Shown here: one piece after another, positions 39,798 to 51,724 of the stretch
How the letters are laid out: each line of letters starts with the position of its first letter
Position numbering within the stretch: the first letter of the stretch is position 1
Origin: Chamaecyparis obtusa
Taxonomy: Eukaryota; Streptophyta; Pinopsida; Cupressales; Cupressaceae
Direction of reading: 5' to 3'
DNA: 64,000 nucleotides
Assembly (NCBI GenBank): GCA_027943335.1
Contig: BSBK01006341.1
Coordinates: 407,501-471,500 of the forward strand
Made by a program: the position numbers and the translations under genes
The notes under the pieces: model-generated
Databases searched by the model: none
Told to the model about the DNA's origin: nothing
Seen by the model: the letters and a program-made list of their open reading frames with translations, nothing else

Positions 39798-40478
39798 TGA
39801 TGCAGGAGCATCTCAGGTCCTTGGCAATCCTATGTCACCAAAAACATGTTTTTGTTTTCCTGTGTTGCTTGGTTCCTGCTTTGACCGAGTTGGCTCAGTA
39901 GTTGCTTGGTTTCCTTTGTTAACCAGGGTTGGTTGGTTATCTCTCTAGTGCTCGGTTAATTCCCTAGTGCTCGGTGATGCTTTTCTAGTGCGCAGTTATC
40001 CTTTCTTACCGAGATGTTTGTTTTAGTTTCCTGTTGAGGTCGACTCTTGTGCAATTAATTATGGTCACAGATTTAATGCTGGTATCTATCATTGGGAAGC
40101 ATGTGGACCTAGATCTGGTTGTTCCTTCCATTGATGGTGGATCTGAAGGCCAACTTGTTTGGTAGCCTCTTGTATATATTGTAATCTTTGGTTGTAGTTT
40201 TAGGACACATCAATTAGGACATAGAGATAGAAGTTAGAAGATTGAAGATAGTTTTAGATCCTCACATGTTGGAGGACTTTTGTACTTGAATTATAATATC
40301 TGGCCTAAACTGGGAAGGCCTTACAACCCAACATGTATGAATCAATTTGAATGAATAATAAGAAGATATATGCATTCTCTCTCTCACTTGTGTATTTTTT
40401 GTTTTCACGTGTGATCTCTACAAGGTGGATCTAGTTAGGATGTGCCTTTGGCCCCTCTCCTCATCCTCCCTTGTGTTA
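39798..40478 (+). repeat. 3' LTR of element A
   Basis: 681 bp. The start is the same as in the 5' LTR. It carries a short insertion near 39950 that partly repeats ctctagtgctcggt, and an extra cacatcaattagga near 40205. The end is mutated to ttgtgtta. Confidence 0.93.
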
Positions 40479-41020
40479 GCATGAAACATGGAAGCTCTTT
40501 GCCTTGCATAGTTTCGTCTGAGGAAATAGGACCTTGCAAAGTTGGGGATTTGTTCTTGGATCACATGTGGACCTAAATATTACTTTGCATCATGTTGTGT
40601 TCATTCTTTCAGTAGTTTTGGTTTTCTCTTCCCAAGTGGACCTATAATGTAATTAAATGTCTGACTAGCCGACTTGTGGCTTAACTGGCTATATAAGAAG
40701 CTTAAGTTGGTTTAGATGGTGGTAGATCGTGAGGGTAGGAGTGTAGTATAAGTAGAAAATAAGATAATATGCGAGCTGAGACTTTGAATTCATAATTCTC
40801 TTTGTATAAGGCTGAAACTTGAAAGGCCTCATAGTCGAGCATGTTGAAGGATTTATAATAATTGTACTAGTATGGTTGCTAGTTGCTCTACCTTATTTTA
40901 TGTTATGTTTTCATTCTTTCATGTGAATTATATATTTCTTCTGTGTGTAACTCTGAGTAGGGTTTGTTTGTTGGTTCAAGTTGACTTAAATCTGCTTGTA
41001 TTTAGCCAGCCCTTGCGATA
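40479..41020 (+). repeat. 5' LTR of element B, second piece
   Basis: 40479-40483 (GCATG) is the copied target site of element A. From 40484 (aaacatggaagctctttgcc) the sequence continues the B LTR exactly where 34527 left off, as in the uninterrupted copy near 45880. It contains a TATATAAG box near 40691 and ends ttgcgata before the spacer GG and the primer-binding site. Confidence 0.93.
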
Positions 41021-41022
41021 GG

Positions 41023-41033
41023 TGGTATCAAAG
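41023..41033 (+). other. Primer-binding site of element B (one mismatch)
   Basis: TGGTATCAAAG, two bases after the B 5' LTR. Same initiator tRNA-Met site as in A, with G to A at one position. Confidence 0.85.
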
Positions 41034-41155
41034 TGAAGTTCTTTCTGTGGATTGGATCGTGGAGAACCTTATTGGATTGGTTGTAGAGTGGTAGATCTGA
41101 GATCTTACCTATAACTTGCAAAAGGTTATGATCTTGCTGGAACCTAATTGTCAAG

Positions 41156-44100
41156 ATAGTTCGTGGTAGAGGAAATGATAATGCTATCATGGATATGTTG
41201 AGGCAGATTACAACTAGGCTTGAAGTTGTAGAGACAGCCCAAAGAAGAGGCCCACATCTTGAAGATGTTAGTGATGAAGAAGAGGCAGTACCTAATCCTG
41301 AACCTAAAGTTGAGTAGGATGAGGAAATACTTTTGAGAGTTTTGTTTAAAGCTAACTCCAGACCTGTGGTTGAAGTTGCTTGCTATGATGGAAGACTTGA
41401 GACTGATGCACTTTTGGATTGGATCTCTGAGATGGATAAATACTTTGAGTATGAAGTTACTCCTGATAATAAGAAAGTTAAGATAGAAGTCACAAAGTTG
41501 AAAGGTCATGCATCTCTTCGGTGGGATCATTTGCAAATTGAGAGATAGAAGATAGGAAAAGAAAAGATTAAGACATAGATGAAGATGCTTGGAAAGATGA
41601 AGAAGTTTCTTCTAGCTAACAACCAAGTTAGTTTGATGAGAAAAATTCAAAATTTGAGACAAAGGGACATGAGTGTGAAATAATATACTGAGGAATTTTA
41701 CAAATTAGATATTAGATCTGGACATGTGGATGATGAAGTTGAGAAGGTGGCTAGATACCTGAATGGCCTGAGGACATTGATTCAAGATGAGATCAACTAT
41801 GTTAAAATAGATAGTGTGGAAGAAGCATACCAATTTTCTTTGAAGGAAGAAGAGTGATTGACAAAAAGACATGATCAAAGATAGAGAGGAAGAGGTGGCA
41901 GATTTTAGAGAAGTAGAGGTAGAACTTATGGAGAAAGTAGTAGATCTGAAAATGCAGTACAAGATAAAGGATGGAAAGATGAACCTACTAGTAGAAGAGG
42001 TAATTACTCTAGAGGTATTTATACTGGTTACTCTAGGAATAACAATAATGGGAAAAGAGATGAGAAATCTTGGTTTAAAGGTACTTGTTACAAATGTGGT
42101 GAAGAGGGACATAGAGCTTTTGAATGTACTAACTCTGGAAAGAAGACTGGAGGTAATGGCAGAAATAATTTGGTTTGTGAAGAAGTTGAGGAATTATCTA
42201 ATGAACTTGAACATGGTGAGAACTTGATGCTAATAAGGATCTTGTGGAATGAAGAAGTTGATGAAGAACCTATTTTGAGAAAAAGTTTGTTCAGAACCAG
42301 ATGTAAGATCGTTGATAAATGTTGCAAGGTAATCATTGATAGTGGAAGTTTTGACAATTTGGCATCTGAAGAGCTGGTTAACAAGTTCCAATTGTAGAGA
42401 TTGAGACATCTCAAGCCTTACCATATTGCTTGGATCTAGAAGGAGCATAAACTACTTGTAAGTGAACAATGCCTTGTTAAATTCAAAATTGGGAATTATC
42501 ATGATGAAGTCTTGTGTGATATTATGCCTATGGATTGTTGTCATATTCTTTTGGGTAGACCTTGGAAATATGATAGGAAAGATTTGTATGATGGTAGATT
42601 GAGTCAATATACTATTTGGATGAATGGGAAGAAACAAATATTATGCCTTTAGTAGAGAAGTTTGATGAAAGTCACTGTACTATGATCAGAGTATGCTTGA
42701 TTGAGGGTAAACAATTTGCAAGAGAAATGAAAGAACATAATGTTTGTTATGCTTTGATTCCAAGGAAAACTGAGAAACAAGATGAGTTAGAACATGCACC
42801 TGAGGTTAAACCTTTGTTGACTAAATTTCATTACATCATTTCTGATAATGTACCTAATGGTTTGGCTCCTATGAGAAGTATAAGTCATTGTATGGATCTG
42901 CTACCTGGAGCTAGTTTGCCTAATAAAGCACCACATAGGTTGACACCTGATGAAAATACTGAGTTGAATAGACAAGTACAAGAATTACTTGAGAAAGGTT
43001 TGATTAGGGAAAGTTTGAGTCCTTGTGCAATACCTACTATGTTAGCACCGAAAAATAATGGAGAATGGAGAATGTGCATTGATTCTAGAGCTATAAATAA
43101 GATAACAGTAAAGTACCGATTTCCTTTGCGTAGGATGGATGACATAATGGATAGTTTGAGTGGAGCGAAGTATTTCACAAATATTTATTTGAAGAGTGGT
43201 TATCGTCAGATTAGGATTAGAGAAGGGGATGAATGGAAAACTTATTTTAAGACTAATGAAGGTTTGTATGAATGGTTGGTTATGCCTTTTGGTTTGACTA
43301 ATGCACCTAGTACTTTCATGAGGCTGATGAATGAAGTTTTGAAAAGATTCTTGGGTAAGTTTGTGATTGTATATCTTGATGACATTTTGATATTTAGTAA
43401 GAGTAAGGAAGAGCATCTTAAACATATTAGACAAGTATAAGGAAGAGCATCTTAAACATATTAGACAAGTATTGCAGAGATTGAAGGAAGAAAAGTTGAT
43501 TAATTTGAAGAAATGTTCATTTATGAAAGAAGAGATTATGTACCTTGGTTTTGTAATTTTAGCTGATGGATTGAAGATGGACCTTGAGAAAGTAAGAGTT
43601 ATACTTGATTGGCCTACACCAGAGAATATTGGAGAGGTAAGATCATTTCATGGATTGGCAAGTTTTTATAGGAAGTTCATCAGAAATTTAAGTTCTATTT
43701 GTAATACGATGACTGAAAGTATGAGAGGAGATGAAAAGGGATTTCAAATGGACTCATGGAGCACAAAAGAGTTTTGAAATATTGAAACAAAGAATTGCAA
43801 AATTGCCTTCACTTGCTTTGCCTGATTTCAGTAAGGTTTTTCAAGTTGAATGTGATGCTAGTGGAAGTGCAGTTGGAGCTGTTTTGAGTCAAGAAGGAAG
43901 ACCTGTAGCTTTCTTTAGTGAAAAGTTGAATGATGCTAAGAGAAAATATTCAATTTATGACCATGAATGCTATGCTATTGTTCAAGATTTGAAGAAATAG
44001 AGACATTATTTGATGCCTAAAGATTTTGTGTTGTATACTGACCATAAAGCTTTACAATATTGGGGAAGTCAGAATAAATTGAATCAAAGACATAAGAAGT

Positions 44101-45573
44101 GGGTTGAGTTCTTGTAGAATTTTTTCTTTCAATTGAAGCATAAAAGTGGATAGTTGAATAAAGTTGTTGATGCCTTGATCTAGAGAAGAAATTTGCTAAC
44201 AGAAATGAAAGTTGAGGTACTTGATTTTGATGATTTGAAGTGTTTTTATGAAACTGACCTTGATTTTACAGAGCCTTGGAAAGCTTGTAAGGAACAAACA
44301 ATGAGTGATAAGTGGACTGATTATTTCATTCAGGAATACATGTTGTTTAAAGGAGTTCAGTTGTGTATACCTAGAGGATCTATGAGAGAGAATATAATAA
44401 AGGAGAAACATAGTGGTGGACTTGCTGGATGGATTGATAAGATTGTGAAACTAATTTCAGAAAGATACTTTTGGCCACAAATTTTTAGGGATGTACAGAG
44501 AATGGTTAGAGGTTGTGGAATTTTCCAAACATCAAAAGGAACTAGTCATAATTTGGGATTGTATACACCTTTGCCTGTACCTGATAGACCTTGGGAAGAT
44601 GTGAGTATGGACTTTGTTCTTGGATTGCCTAGAACTTAGAGGGGTAATGACTCTATTTTGGTAGTGGTTGACAGATTTTCTAAGATGGCTCATTTCATAC
44701 CTTATAAGAAGACATCTGATGCATTACATGTAGTTGAATTATTTTTCAAAGAGGTAGTAAGACTGCATGGTTTGCCTAAATCTATTGTTTCAAAAAGAGA
44801 TACTAAGTTTACTGGTTACTTTTCGAAAACACTTTGGAAGAAGATGAATACAAAGTTGAAGTTTAGTTCTACATTTCACCCTCAGACAGATGGACAAACT
44901 GAAGTTGTGAACAAAATTTTGGGAAACTTGTTGAGATGTTTAGTCGGAGATAAGCCTGCTAATTGGGATTTATTTTTGGCACAAGCAGAGTTTGCATATA
45001 ATAATTATGTGAATAGAAACACTAGGAGGACACCATTTGAGATTGTTACTGGATTTCATCCTAAGGGAACCAAAGAGTTGAGATATTTGCCTACTGAGAC
45101 AAGAATTAGTGTTGAATCTGAGGATTTTTCAGTCTTCATGAGAACTTTACATGATGAAGTCAAAAGGAATTTGGAGGATAGTAATCTGAAATATAAATAG
45201 AGAGAAGATCAGAGGAGACATAAATCTTTTGAAGTTGGAGATTAGGTTATGATTCATTTGAAGAAGAATAGATTTCGAGTTGGTACCTACAACAAACTAA
45301 AAATGAATAAGTTTGGACGTTGTAAGATTTTGAAGAAATTTGACAGTGGAAATGCTTATGAAGTGGAATTACCAAAGGACATGGATATATCACCTATATT
45401 CAACATTTTTGATATCTTTGAGTATTTTGAATCAATAGTTGAGATAGAAGATGATCTAGATTAGCCTAAGAAGAATAAAGATAACATTGAGAAGATCTTG
45501 AATAGTAGAGTAAGCAAGAGTACCAGAGGTAAAGACTACATGGATTACACAAGATGCATTGGATTTTTATGAG
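41156..45573 (+). pseudogene. Element B gag-pol polyprotein, frameshifted
   Basis: The gag frame opens at 41156 where the expected initiator reads ATA instead of ATG. Gag: LLDWISEMDKYFEY and an intact CCHC knuckle CYKCGEEGHRAFEC (42086-42127). Protease: VIIDSGSFDNLAS. A 1-base loss near 42640 shifts the frame. [22 protein letters not shown] and VYLDDILIF (about 43375). An exact 34-bp tandem duplication (43404-43471) and a 1-base change near 43730 shift it again. RNase [23 protein letters not shown]. Integrase: [12 protein letters not shown] and HPQTDGQTEVVN with the last catalytic Glu present. The chromodomain is truncated after RGKDYMDY (about 45540). Confidence 0.93.
43404..43471. repeat. 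Exact 34-bp tandem duplication in element B RT
   Basis: The unit taaggaagagcatcttaaac... occurs at 43404-43437 and identically at 43438-43471. Element A has this region only once. Thirty-four is not a multiple of three, so the duplication shifts the frame and gives an immediate TAA. Confidence 0.95.
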
Positions 45574-45634
45574 TCAAGTCAGAATATGAGCAGTGCCTAC
45601 TGTGGACATCAATTCTTTATTTACTACAGGTGTT

Positions 45635-46427
45635 TGATGTAGGCGCATCTTGGGTCTTTGAGCAATCTTGCATCAACCAAAAACATTTCCTATTTTTTCT
45701 GTTCATGTAGGTTGTTTGCATTGTAGCCATTACAACTGTTGGTTTCTTATTATGAAAAGTTAATGTGATGATGTGGACCTATTTTTGAACCTTCTCCTAA
45801 GAGTGCTAATCTTAATTCATCTGGAGTTAAGAGTTATCACTATTTTTCTCAGGTATCGACTTTCCAGCTAGTTTCACATGAAACGTGGAAGCTCTTTGCC
45901 TTGCGTGGTTTCATATGAGGAAATAGGACCTTGCAAAGTTGGGGATTTTTTCTTGGATCATGTGTGGACCTAAATGTTACTTCACATCATGTTGTGTTCA
46001 TTCTTTCAGTAGTTTTGGTTTTATCTTCCTAAGTGGACCTATAATGTAATTAAATGTCTGACTAGCCGACTTGTGGCTTAGCTAGCAATATAAGAAGCTT
46101 AGGTTGGTTTAGATGGTGGTAGGTCATGAGGGTAGGAGAGTAGTAGAAGTAGAAAAGAAGATAATATGTGAGCTGAGACTCTGAATTCATAATTCTCTTT
46201 GTATAAGGCCGAAATCTGGAAGGCCTCACAACTGGGCATGTTGAAGGATTTATAATAATTGTACCAGTGTAGTTTCCAGTTGCCCTACCTTATTTTATGT
46301 TTTGTTTTCATTCTTTCATGTGAATTATATATTGTTTCTCTGTGTAACTTTGAGCAAGGCTTGTTTGTTGGTTCAAGTTGAGTCAAATCTGCTTGATTCT
46401 GCTTGTATTTACCCACCCCTTGCGTCA
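45635..46427 (+). repeat. 3' LTR of element B
   Basis: 793 bp, TGATGTAGGCGCATCTTGGG to ccccttgcgtca. It preserves the uninterrupted version of the site where A inserted into the 5' LTR. TATATAAG-like box near 46089. Confidence 0.95.
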
Positions 46428-46432
46428 ATGAT

Positions 46433-47420
46433 CAACTTGATTCTCTCAAGAAATATCATACTATTATACTCAAAATTACCAAAGTTGATTAGAGTTTGAG
46501 GGGATGATAGGGTCCCTCTTCCCCCCCAACCCATGGGGCCCTTAATATCTTCATTCAATGAGTGTTCATTCTCCAATTATATTGCTATGCTTGGAACTAG
46601 TGCACTATAGTTTTGGAGAACTATAGTTACAACCCAAACACCATTATCTACCCATCTACTTGACTAGTTCCTTATCCAAAATCTCCAATTGTGAAAAAAT
46701 ATAAGTCAATGATAAGAAAACTATAGAGGGATGAGTTTGGGACAACCATACTATTGGTGACTATAGGGAGAATCACTATGATAGATAGATGAAATCATAA
46801 ATTAGTAATCAAAAGAAGGTCCAATAGTACCAAATGTAGAGCCATAGTCTATAGCAGTAGCATCCATTAAAAATCCACCATTCATTCACATCCTAAGATT
46901 TAAAATTTCAGTTCAATTTCTCATACCTCCCTTCCATACCTTTCTCTGAAGATAACTTTCTCACTTATAGCACTTCTTAAAATCCAACTTAAAAATTGAT
47001 GTGATAAATTATCATTGTGTGAGAAATACTTACTACTAGTGGGAAAATGCCCACACTAAATAACATATCAACCAATTAATCAATGAATAAATAGATTATT
47101 TATCTTTAACATTAAAATGTGTGTTGTTCAATGGATATGTTAAGATTTGTGTGTTTTGGAATCTATATGTGTCCTAGGTGATCATATGGATCATAATCAA
47201 CATATTCTTCTCTACTTCATGGGTAAGTACACCAAGATGGGGGATAAAAAAGATGCCAAAATACCTTTTTGGCACACATTAGACCATTAAGTGAGCACTA
47301 AATTTGGCTCTCGTTAAATGGCTTGAAATGACCAAGCCTCAAGTTTGATCAATTCAAATTATTTGGTGTTTTCCAAATGAAAATGCACAAAATTTAAATG
47401 TATATTCAATTTGGTTGGCA
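46433..47420. other. Non-coding stretch right of element B
   Basis: No gene recognised. It is AT-rich flanking DNA into which B inserted. Confidence 0.5.
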
Positions 47421-47665
47421 CCAAATTTGGTGAGCACCAAGTGAAAATATAGAAAATGAAAATGCATTTTTAGAATACCAACACCAAATAAGTTAGACTC
47501 AATCTTCCAAGAAGAATAGCTACATGAAACTAGCATTTAAGTATAGGCCAGTATTGAAATGTGACTTATAATTTAAGTTATATTTCATGTATATCTTTGG
47601 CAAGATGTTTGAGAGTATTTTTAGATCTCTAAGAGTTATAATGTAGATTCTGCATTTTAGAATTG
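47421..47665 (+). repeat. Left arm of a large imperfect inverted repeat
   Basis: The stretch gaaatgtgacttataattta...ggcaagatgtttgagagt (about 47555-47615) is found in reverse complement at 49540-49610. The outer part aatttggtgag-gccaa...gaaaatgca (47425-47466) pairs with about 49665-49705. The arms are about 220-240 bp with an indel. Confidence 0.8.
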
Positions 47666-47674
47666 ATGCATTTT

Positions 47675-47676
<2 letters not shown>

Positions 47677-47705
<29 letters not shown>
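47677..47705. repeat. (CT)n microsatellite
   Basis: A short CT tract just inside the left arm, next to the copia 3' end. Confidence 0.9.
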
Positions 47706-47709
<4 letters not shown>

Positions 47710-49322
47710 GTTTTAGGGTATAAGGTATAGGGTTGAGAAACATTAGGATAGAGGGGGAGAGTATCAGAGATGATGATAAGAGATTGAGGTATTTATATTA
47801 AGAACAATATGGTATTATTTTGGCATGACTTAGTGTTGCCATAAATTCCAAAGGGGGAGATTGTTGGCATAACTGATGATCGAATGAGTTGAGTATTTTA
47901 CGGTATGTGTTTGATGTTGATATAATAATAGGATGATCGGTTATGATATTATCATTAATGTCAACTAGGTGTTTATTTGTTGACTGTGTTCTTGATAAGA
48001 AGAGGAATGATCAGTTGAATGAATCTCAAGTTGCATTGAGAGTTGGAGTGTGCGATCATGATGGATGATCAATTGATGTCTCTAGATGATATATCTATGA
48101 CCACACAAGTTTATCTTATGTATATTATGACTTATGATTTATTAAAGGGTGACAAGTCAACAAGAAGAACAAGATGAACCCAAGGAGTGATGATTTGATG
48201 ATTTTATCAATCAATTTTGGATTCAATTGTTGCGATTCAGGATATATTATCTTGACTATGTTATGGAGTTGTTGGTGCGACCACATCATGATTGGTGATT
48301 GGAATACAAAGTTACAATAGAAGATCACTCAGTGAAAAGTAAAAGAATCTCTTAGTACAATTGGTCAGATCATTAAAAAGTGATGTTGCTTCATGTTGCG
48401 ATAAGTGATTATGTACTCGAAGGATTGTAATGATGTGGAAGATCGATGAGGAATGATGAGTTGGAATTTTCCTTGTCAAATCAATTGTGTGATGGATCTG
48501 GAAGTTGACATGAATATGAAATTGTAAATGATAATTATTATTACATTTTAGGGTGCAAGAATTGAGTGAGAATGTATTGTAATGATGTATTAGGGATGTT
48601 TTTCCACCTCAAGTTGTAAAGCATATTTATATCATTTTTTTTTATGTATTATGATGTGTGTGGAAGAAGCAAGAGGAAGAAGATCAACGAACAAAGGTTG
48701 TGATTAGAGGTCTTGTAGAGGTTGTGTGTGAAGCATTTTTTGGATATGAATTGGATATGTATTGGATAAGAACATAACTATTCACCAAATCACTTTCACT
48801 TGTTGATCCCTAGCAGTTTCATCAAGCAAAATCCCTTAACTGGGTAGATCCTAATAGGTATGATTTGTAAATCCTTTAATAGGGTGACACATTAACTTGT
48901 GTTTGAAGTCCTTTAACCAAGCCACTCCTAACAAGGTGAAGCTCCTAACAAGGCTCGAGGTAAATCCCTTGACCAAGTGACTCCTAACAGGGTCTTGCTC
49001 TTAATTGGGCCTATTGTAATCTTTTAACATGGCTAAGCTCTTAACCGTGCATGCTCCAAAAGAGTACATTTTTCTTAGTGGGTGTCATCCCCATCGTGGT
49101 TTTTCCCAAGTTAGGTTTCCACGATAATAATACTGGTGTTATGTATTGATTTATGTGGATGGTTATCTTAGATGTGATGTTAATTTCATGTTAACATTAA
49201 AAGGGTGAATTCATGTCGATAAAAGGATATGGAAATGAATTAAAAGGTTTAGATTTATGTGATTGGATAGATTACTAATTCACCCCCCCCCCTCTGTAAT
49301 CTTGAGCCTGATTATACTAACA
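47706..49322 (+). mobile_element. Copia 3' end: polypurine tract and LTR
   Basis: The tract ccaaagggggagat at about 47848-47861 is a typical copia PPT. The LTR follows at 47862-49322 (1461 bp), beginning TGTTGGCATAA and ending TTATACTAACA, an imperfect terminal inverted repeat. Sequence left of the PPT (from about 47706) is a short piece of internal region. No coding sequence and no matching 5' LTR, so the element is truncated. No target duplication was found. Confidence 0.8.
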
Positions 49323-50440
49323 TTTGGCCCTCATCAAATTATATGCATTGGGAAAATTCTAACCCTTTGGGTTTGATTTGCCTTAGACATGCAACCCAAA
49401 GTGTTGGATAACCATTTCATGCCAACGACGTATTTTTCAAAAAGGTTAATAGGAGCTTGTTAATTATTGAAATTTGACTAAGTCTAAAAATTAGCAGTTC
49501 TCATTAAAAACCTAGACTTTGCATTATAACTCCTAGAGATTTGAAACCACTCTCAAACATCTTGCCAAAATTTACATGAAATGTAACTTAAATTATAAGT
49601 CACATTTCACTATTTGATTTTCTTATACTTAAAAATATTTTATTTTATTTATATATTCTCGTGCATTTCCATTTTGTGTATTTTTATTTGGCCCTCACCA
49701 AATTATATGCATTGGGAAGTTCTAACCCTTTGGGTTGGATTTGCCTTAGGCACCCTACCAAAAGTGTTGGATGACCATTTCATGCCAAAGATTTATTTTT
49801 TTGAAAAGGTTAAAAAATCCATGCATTTTTTGTTGTTCTCTCCATGAAGTATGCACACATTTCAATGAAACTTAAAAAATTATCATGTTGATGTTAATCT
49901 CTCTCTTAGCTATCTAACCATATAATTTGTTTTGTCATGTTTTGATTATCTTAAGGTTTTCATCTTTAATTTATTTTGTTAGTGTGTCTTGTTTTGACAA
50001 AAACTAGCATGTGTATTTTGGGTATAATTTTTTACTCTCCCATCAATTTTTAAAACAAATTACATTTTAGACAAACTAGACTCCATTCCACACCTATTGG
50101 TAATTTTTTTTTCTAAAATAAGAGGGGAGCATACTCAAATTTTTGTTTTTTGGGATGTGTCCACTTTCACAAATAGTAAAAAATCATAAATTTATTCAAA
50201 ACCTAGTAAAAAACTCAAGCATAAATACATGATGTTAGCTAATTTCTCACAAGAGCAATTTTTGAAATTCTTAAAAAAAGTTAACATTTGGAGAGGGGCA
50301 CAACATATGTTATGCCATATTTTTTAATAAAAATAGGACCACTTTGTGTGTCCTCCCTTTTGAAACCTTAAATTTGACACTTTTTTTTATTTTAAAAAAG
50401 TAGTTTAGAAAAAAGATTTGGAGCACTACAATTCTTGTTC
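49323..50440. repeat. Repeat-derived non-coding stretch, includes right inverted-repeat arm
   Basis: About 115 bp starting ttggccctcatcaaattatatg at 49325 recurs at about 49687 (ttggccctcaccaaattatatg ... ccatttcatgcca). Between them, 49500-49620 is the reverse complement of 47553-47665. The rest (to 50440) is non-coding with poly(T)/(A) runs. Confidence 0.75.
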
Positions 50441-50445
50441 TTGTT

Positions 50446-51404
50446 TGATGTAGTCAAGATTAGAGAATCCCCATAGGAGTTGTCCAATCTTACAGCAAGA
50501 GTCAACACAAAGGAAAAAATCAAGAAACACAACCAAATGTAACCAAACAATAACAACCTTATTATTAGGAAACATCCAAATTACATCAAACATGTCAGGC
50601 CTTCCTGGTTGCGGCTAAATACACAGAAATGAATCTCAATCCTAATATCGATTTGTCAAAGACTCAAATCTAGGTTTCTTGAATCAACTACTAGACTAAC
50701 TGAACTGCTACCTAGCTTAAATACAAGATCCCAACCACATGTTGGCTTATCTGATCACAACCCCCAAGACAAAGAAAATGGTTTATAAACATATATGTTA
50801 GGACCCAAATCCATAATAACATCCACCAATAAATATAACAAGACTCCTAATCATACAAGGAAGTTAGCCATGAACATAAGAATATCAAACAATGTGCCAT
50901 GATAAATCGCAACCCAAGAATCTTCACCGCAAACTAGATCTCACCACCCTAACCATTAGAGTAGGTACCCAAAATAGGACCAGACCCAAAATGTGAAACA
51001 TCAATCACATAAGGAACATAAGGATACATGATCCAAGATATAGGTCCACATGAGTTCCAATAACCATGATCCATGACTACACATGCTAAAACCCAATGAT
51101 CACCAACCACATGGTAATCTCCACTACAATCTCCAACAATCAACCAGTGACATGATGAACACAACCAATCATAAAAGAACATGCCAGATCTCACAATCCA
51201 CACCACCTGAAGAGGTGATCATAGGCATAACCATCATGATCACAAAGGAAAAAATCATTTTTATCGCAAACACCAAAGACCTCCACAGATCTACCATATG
51301 TAGAATCTCTCTAAGCTGCCCAGAACAAGGAACTCCAACAATCCATAAGGAAATTCCTCCAAGAAGCTACAAAACTACCAAGGACCCAAGATGTCCTTGC
51401 ATTA
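50446..51404 (-). repeat. Element D LTR 1 (3'-most on minus strand)
   Basis: 959 bp. Reads tgatgtagtcaagattagag at the left; the right end is mutated to ccttgcatta. It aligns along its length with LTR2 and LTR3. Confidence 0.9.
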
Positions 51405-51724
51405 GAAACTCATGGTTAATAGAAAAGTGTGTCCCAAAATCACAATTCAACCTCATCTTGACCATCAATTTTCCAATATTCAAAAGCAAGAAGATAAACT
51501 GGTACACAAGCTTCCTCTAATCAAGCCTCTATATAAGAACAAATGAAACAACAAATCCAATGACAAGTCCAAACTAATTATTAACATAATTAAGCATCAT
51601 ATTTGTACTCCACTTCACAAATCCTCTTTATGTCCACAACCACCTATCACCATCTATGTCAAACATCTGTCCACACTTTGTCATTAGTCCACCAACAACA
51701 AGGAATACATTAACCTTACTAAAT
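51405..51724 (-). other. Element D internal region, left copy (3' part)
   Basis: Matches 59407-59720 of the uninterrupted unit (for example caatgacaagtccaaactaatt versus caatgatgagtccaaactaatt). It ends at the element C insertion point. Confidence 0.85.

Larger units (their letters stand above)
34528..40478 (+). mobile_element. Ty3/gypsy chromovirus A, inserted in the 5' LTR of B
   Basis: A complete element: 5' LTR 34528-35175, PBS at 35178, polyprotein 35313-39764 and 3' LTR 39798-40478. The target duplication is ACATG (34523-34527) versus GCATG (40479-40483), one mismatch. The uninterrupted site is visible in B's 3' LTR (tttcacatgaaac, about 45876). LTR ends are TGATGCA...TGCATCA. The LTRs differ at several dozen positions, mostly C/T and G/A, plus a small insertion in the 3' copy, so the insertion is old. 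Confidence 0.95.
34282..46427 (+). mobile_element. Ty3/gypsy chromovirus B, interrupted by element A
   Basis: Outer element of a nested pair. The 5' LTR is in two pieces (34282-34527 and 40484-41020) because element A sits within it. The internal region runs 41021-45634 and the 3' LTR is 45635-46427. The whole is flanked by a perfect 5-bp duplication, ATGAT at 34277-34281 and 46428-46432. Polyprotein order gag, protease, RT, RNase H, integrase and chromodomain places it in the chromovirus branch. The element is decayed by stops, frameshifts and loss of the gag start codon. Confidence 0.93.
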
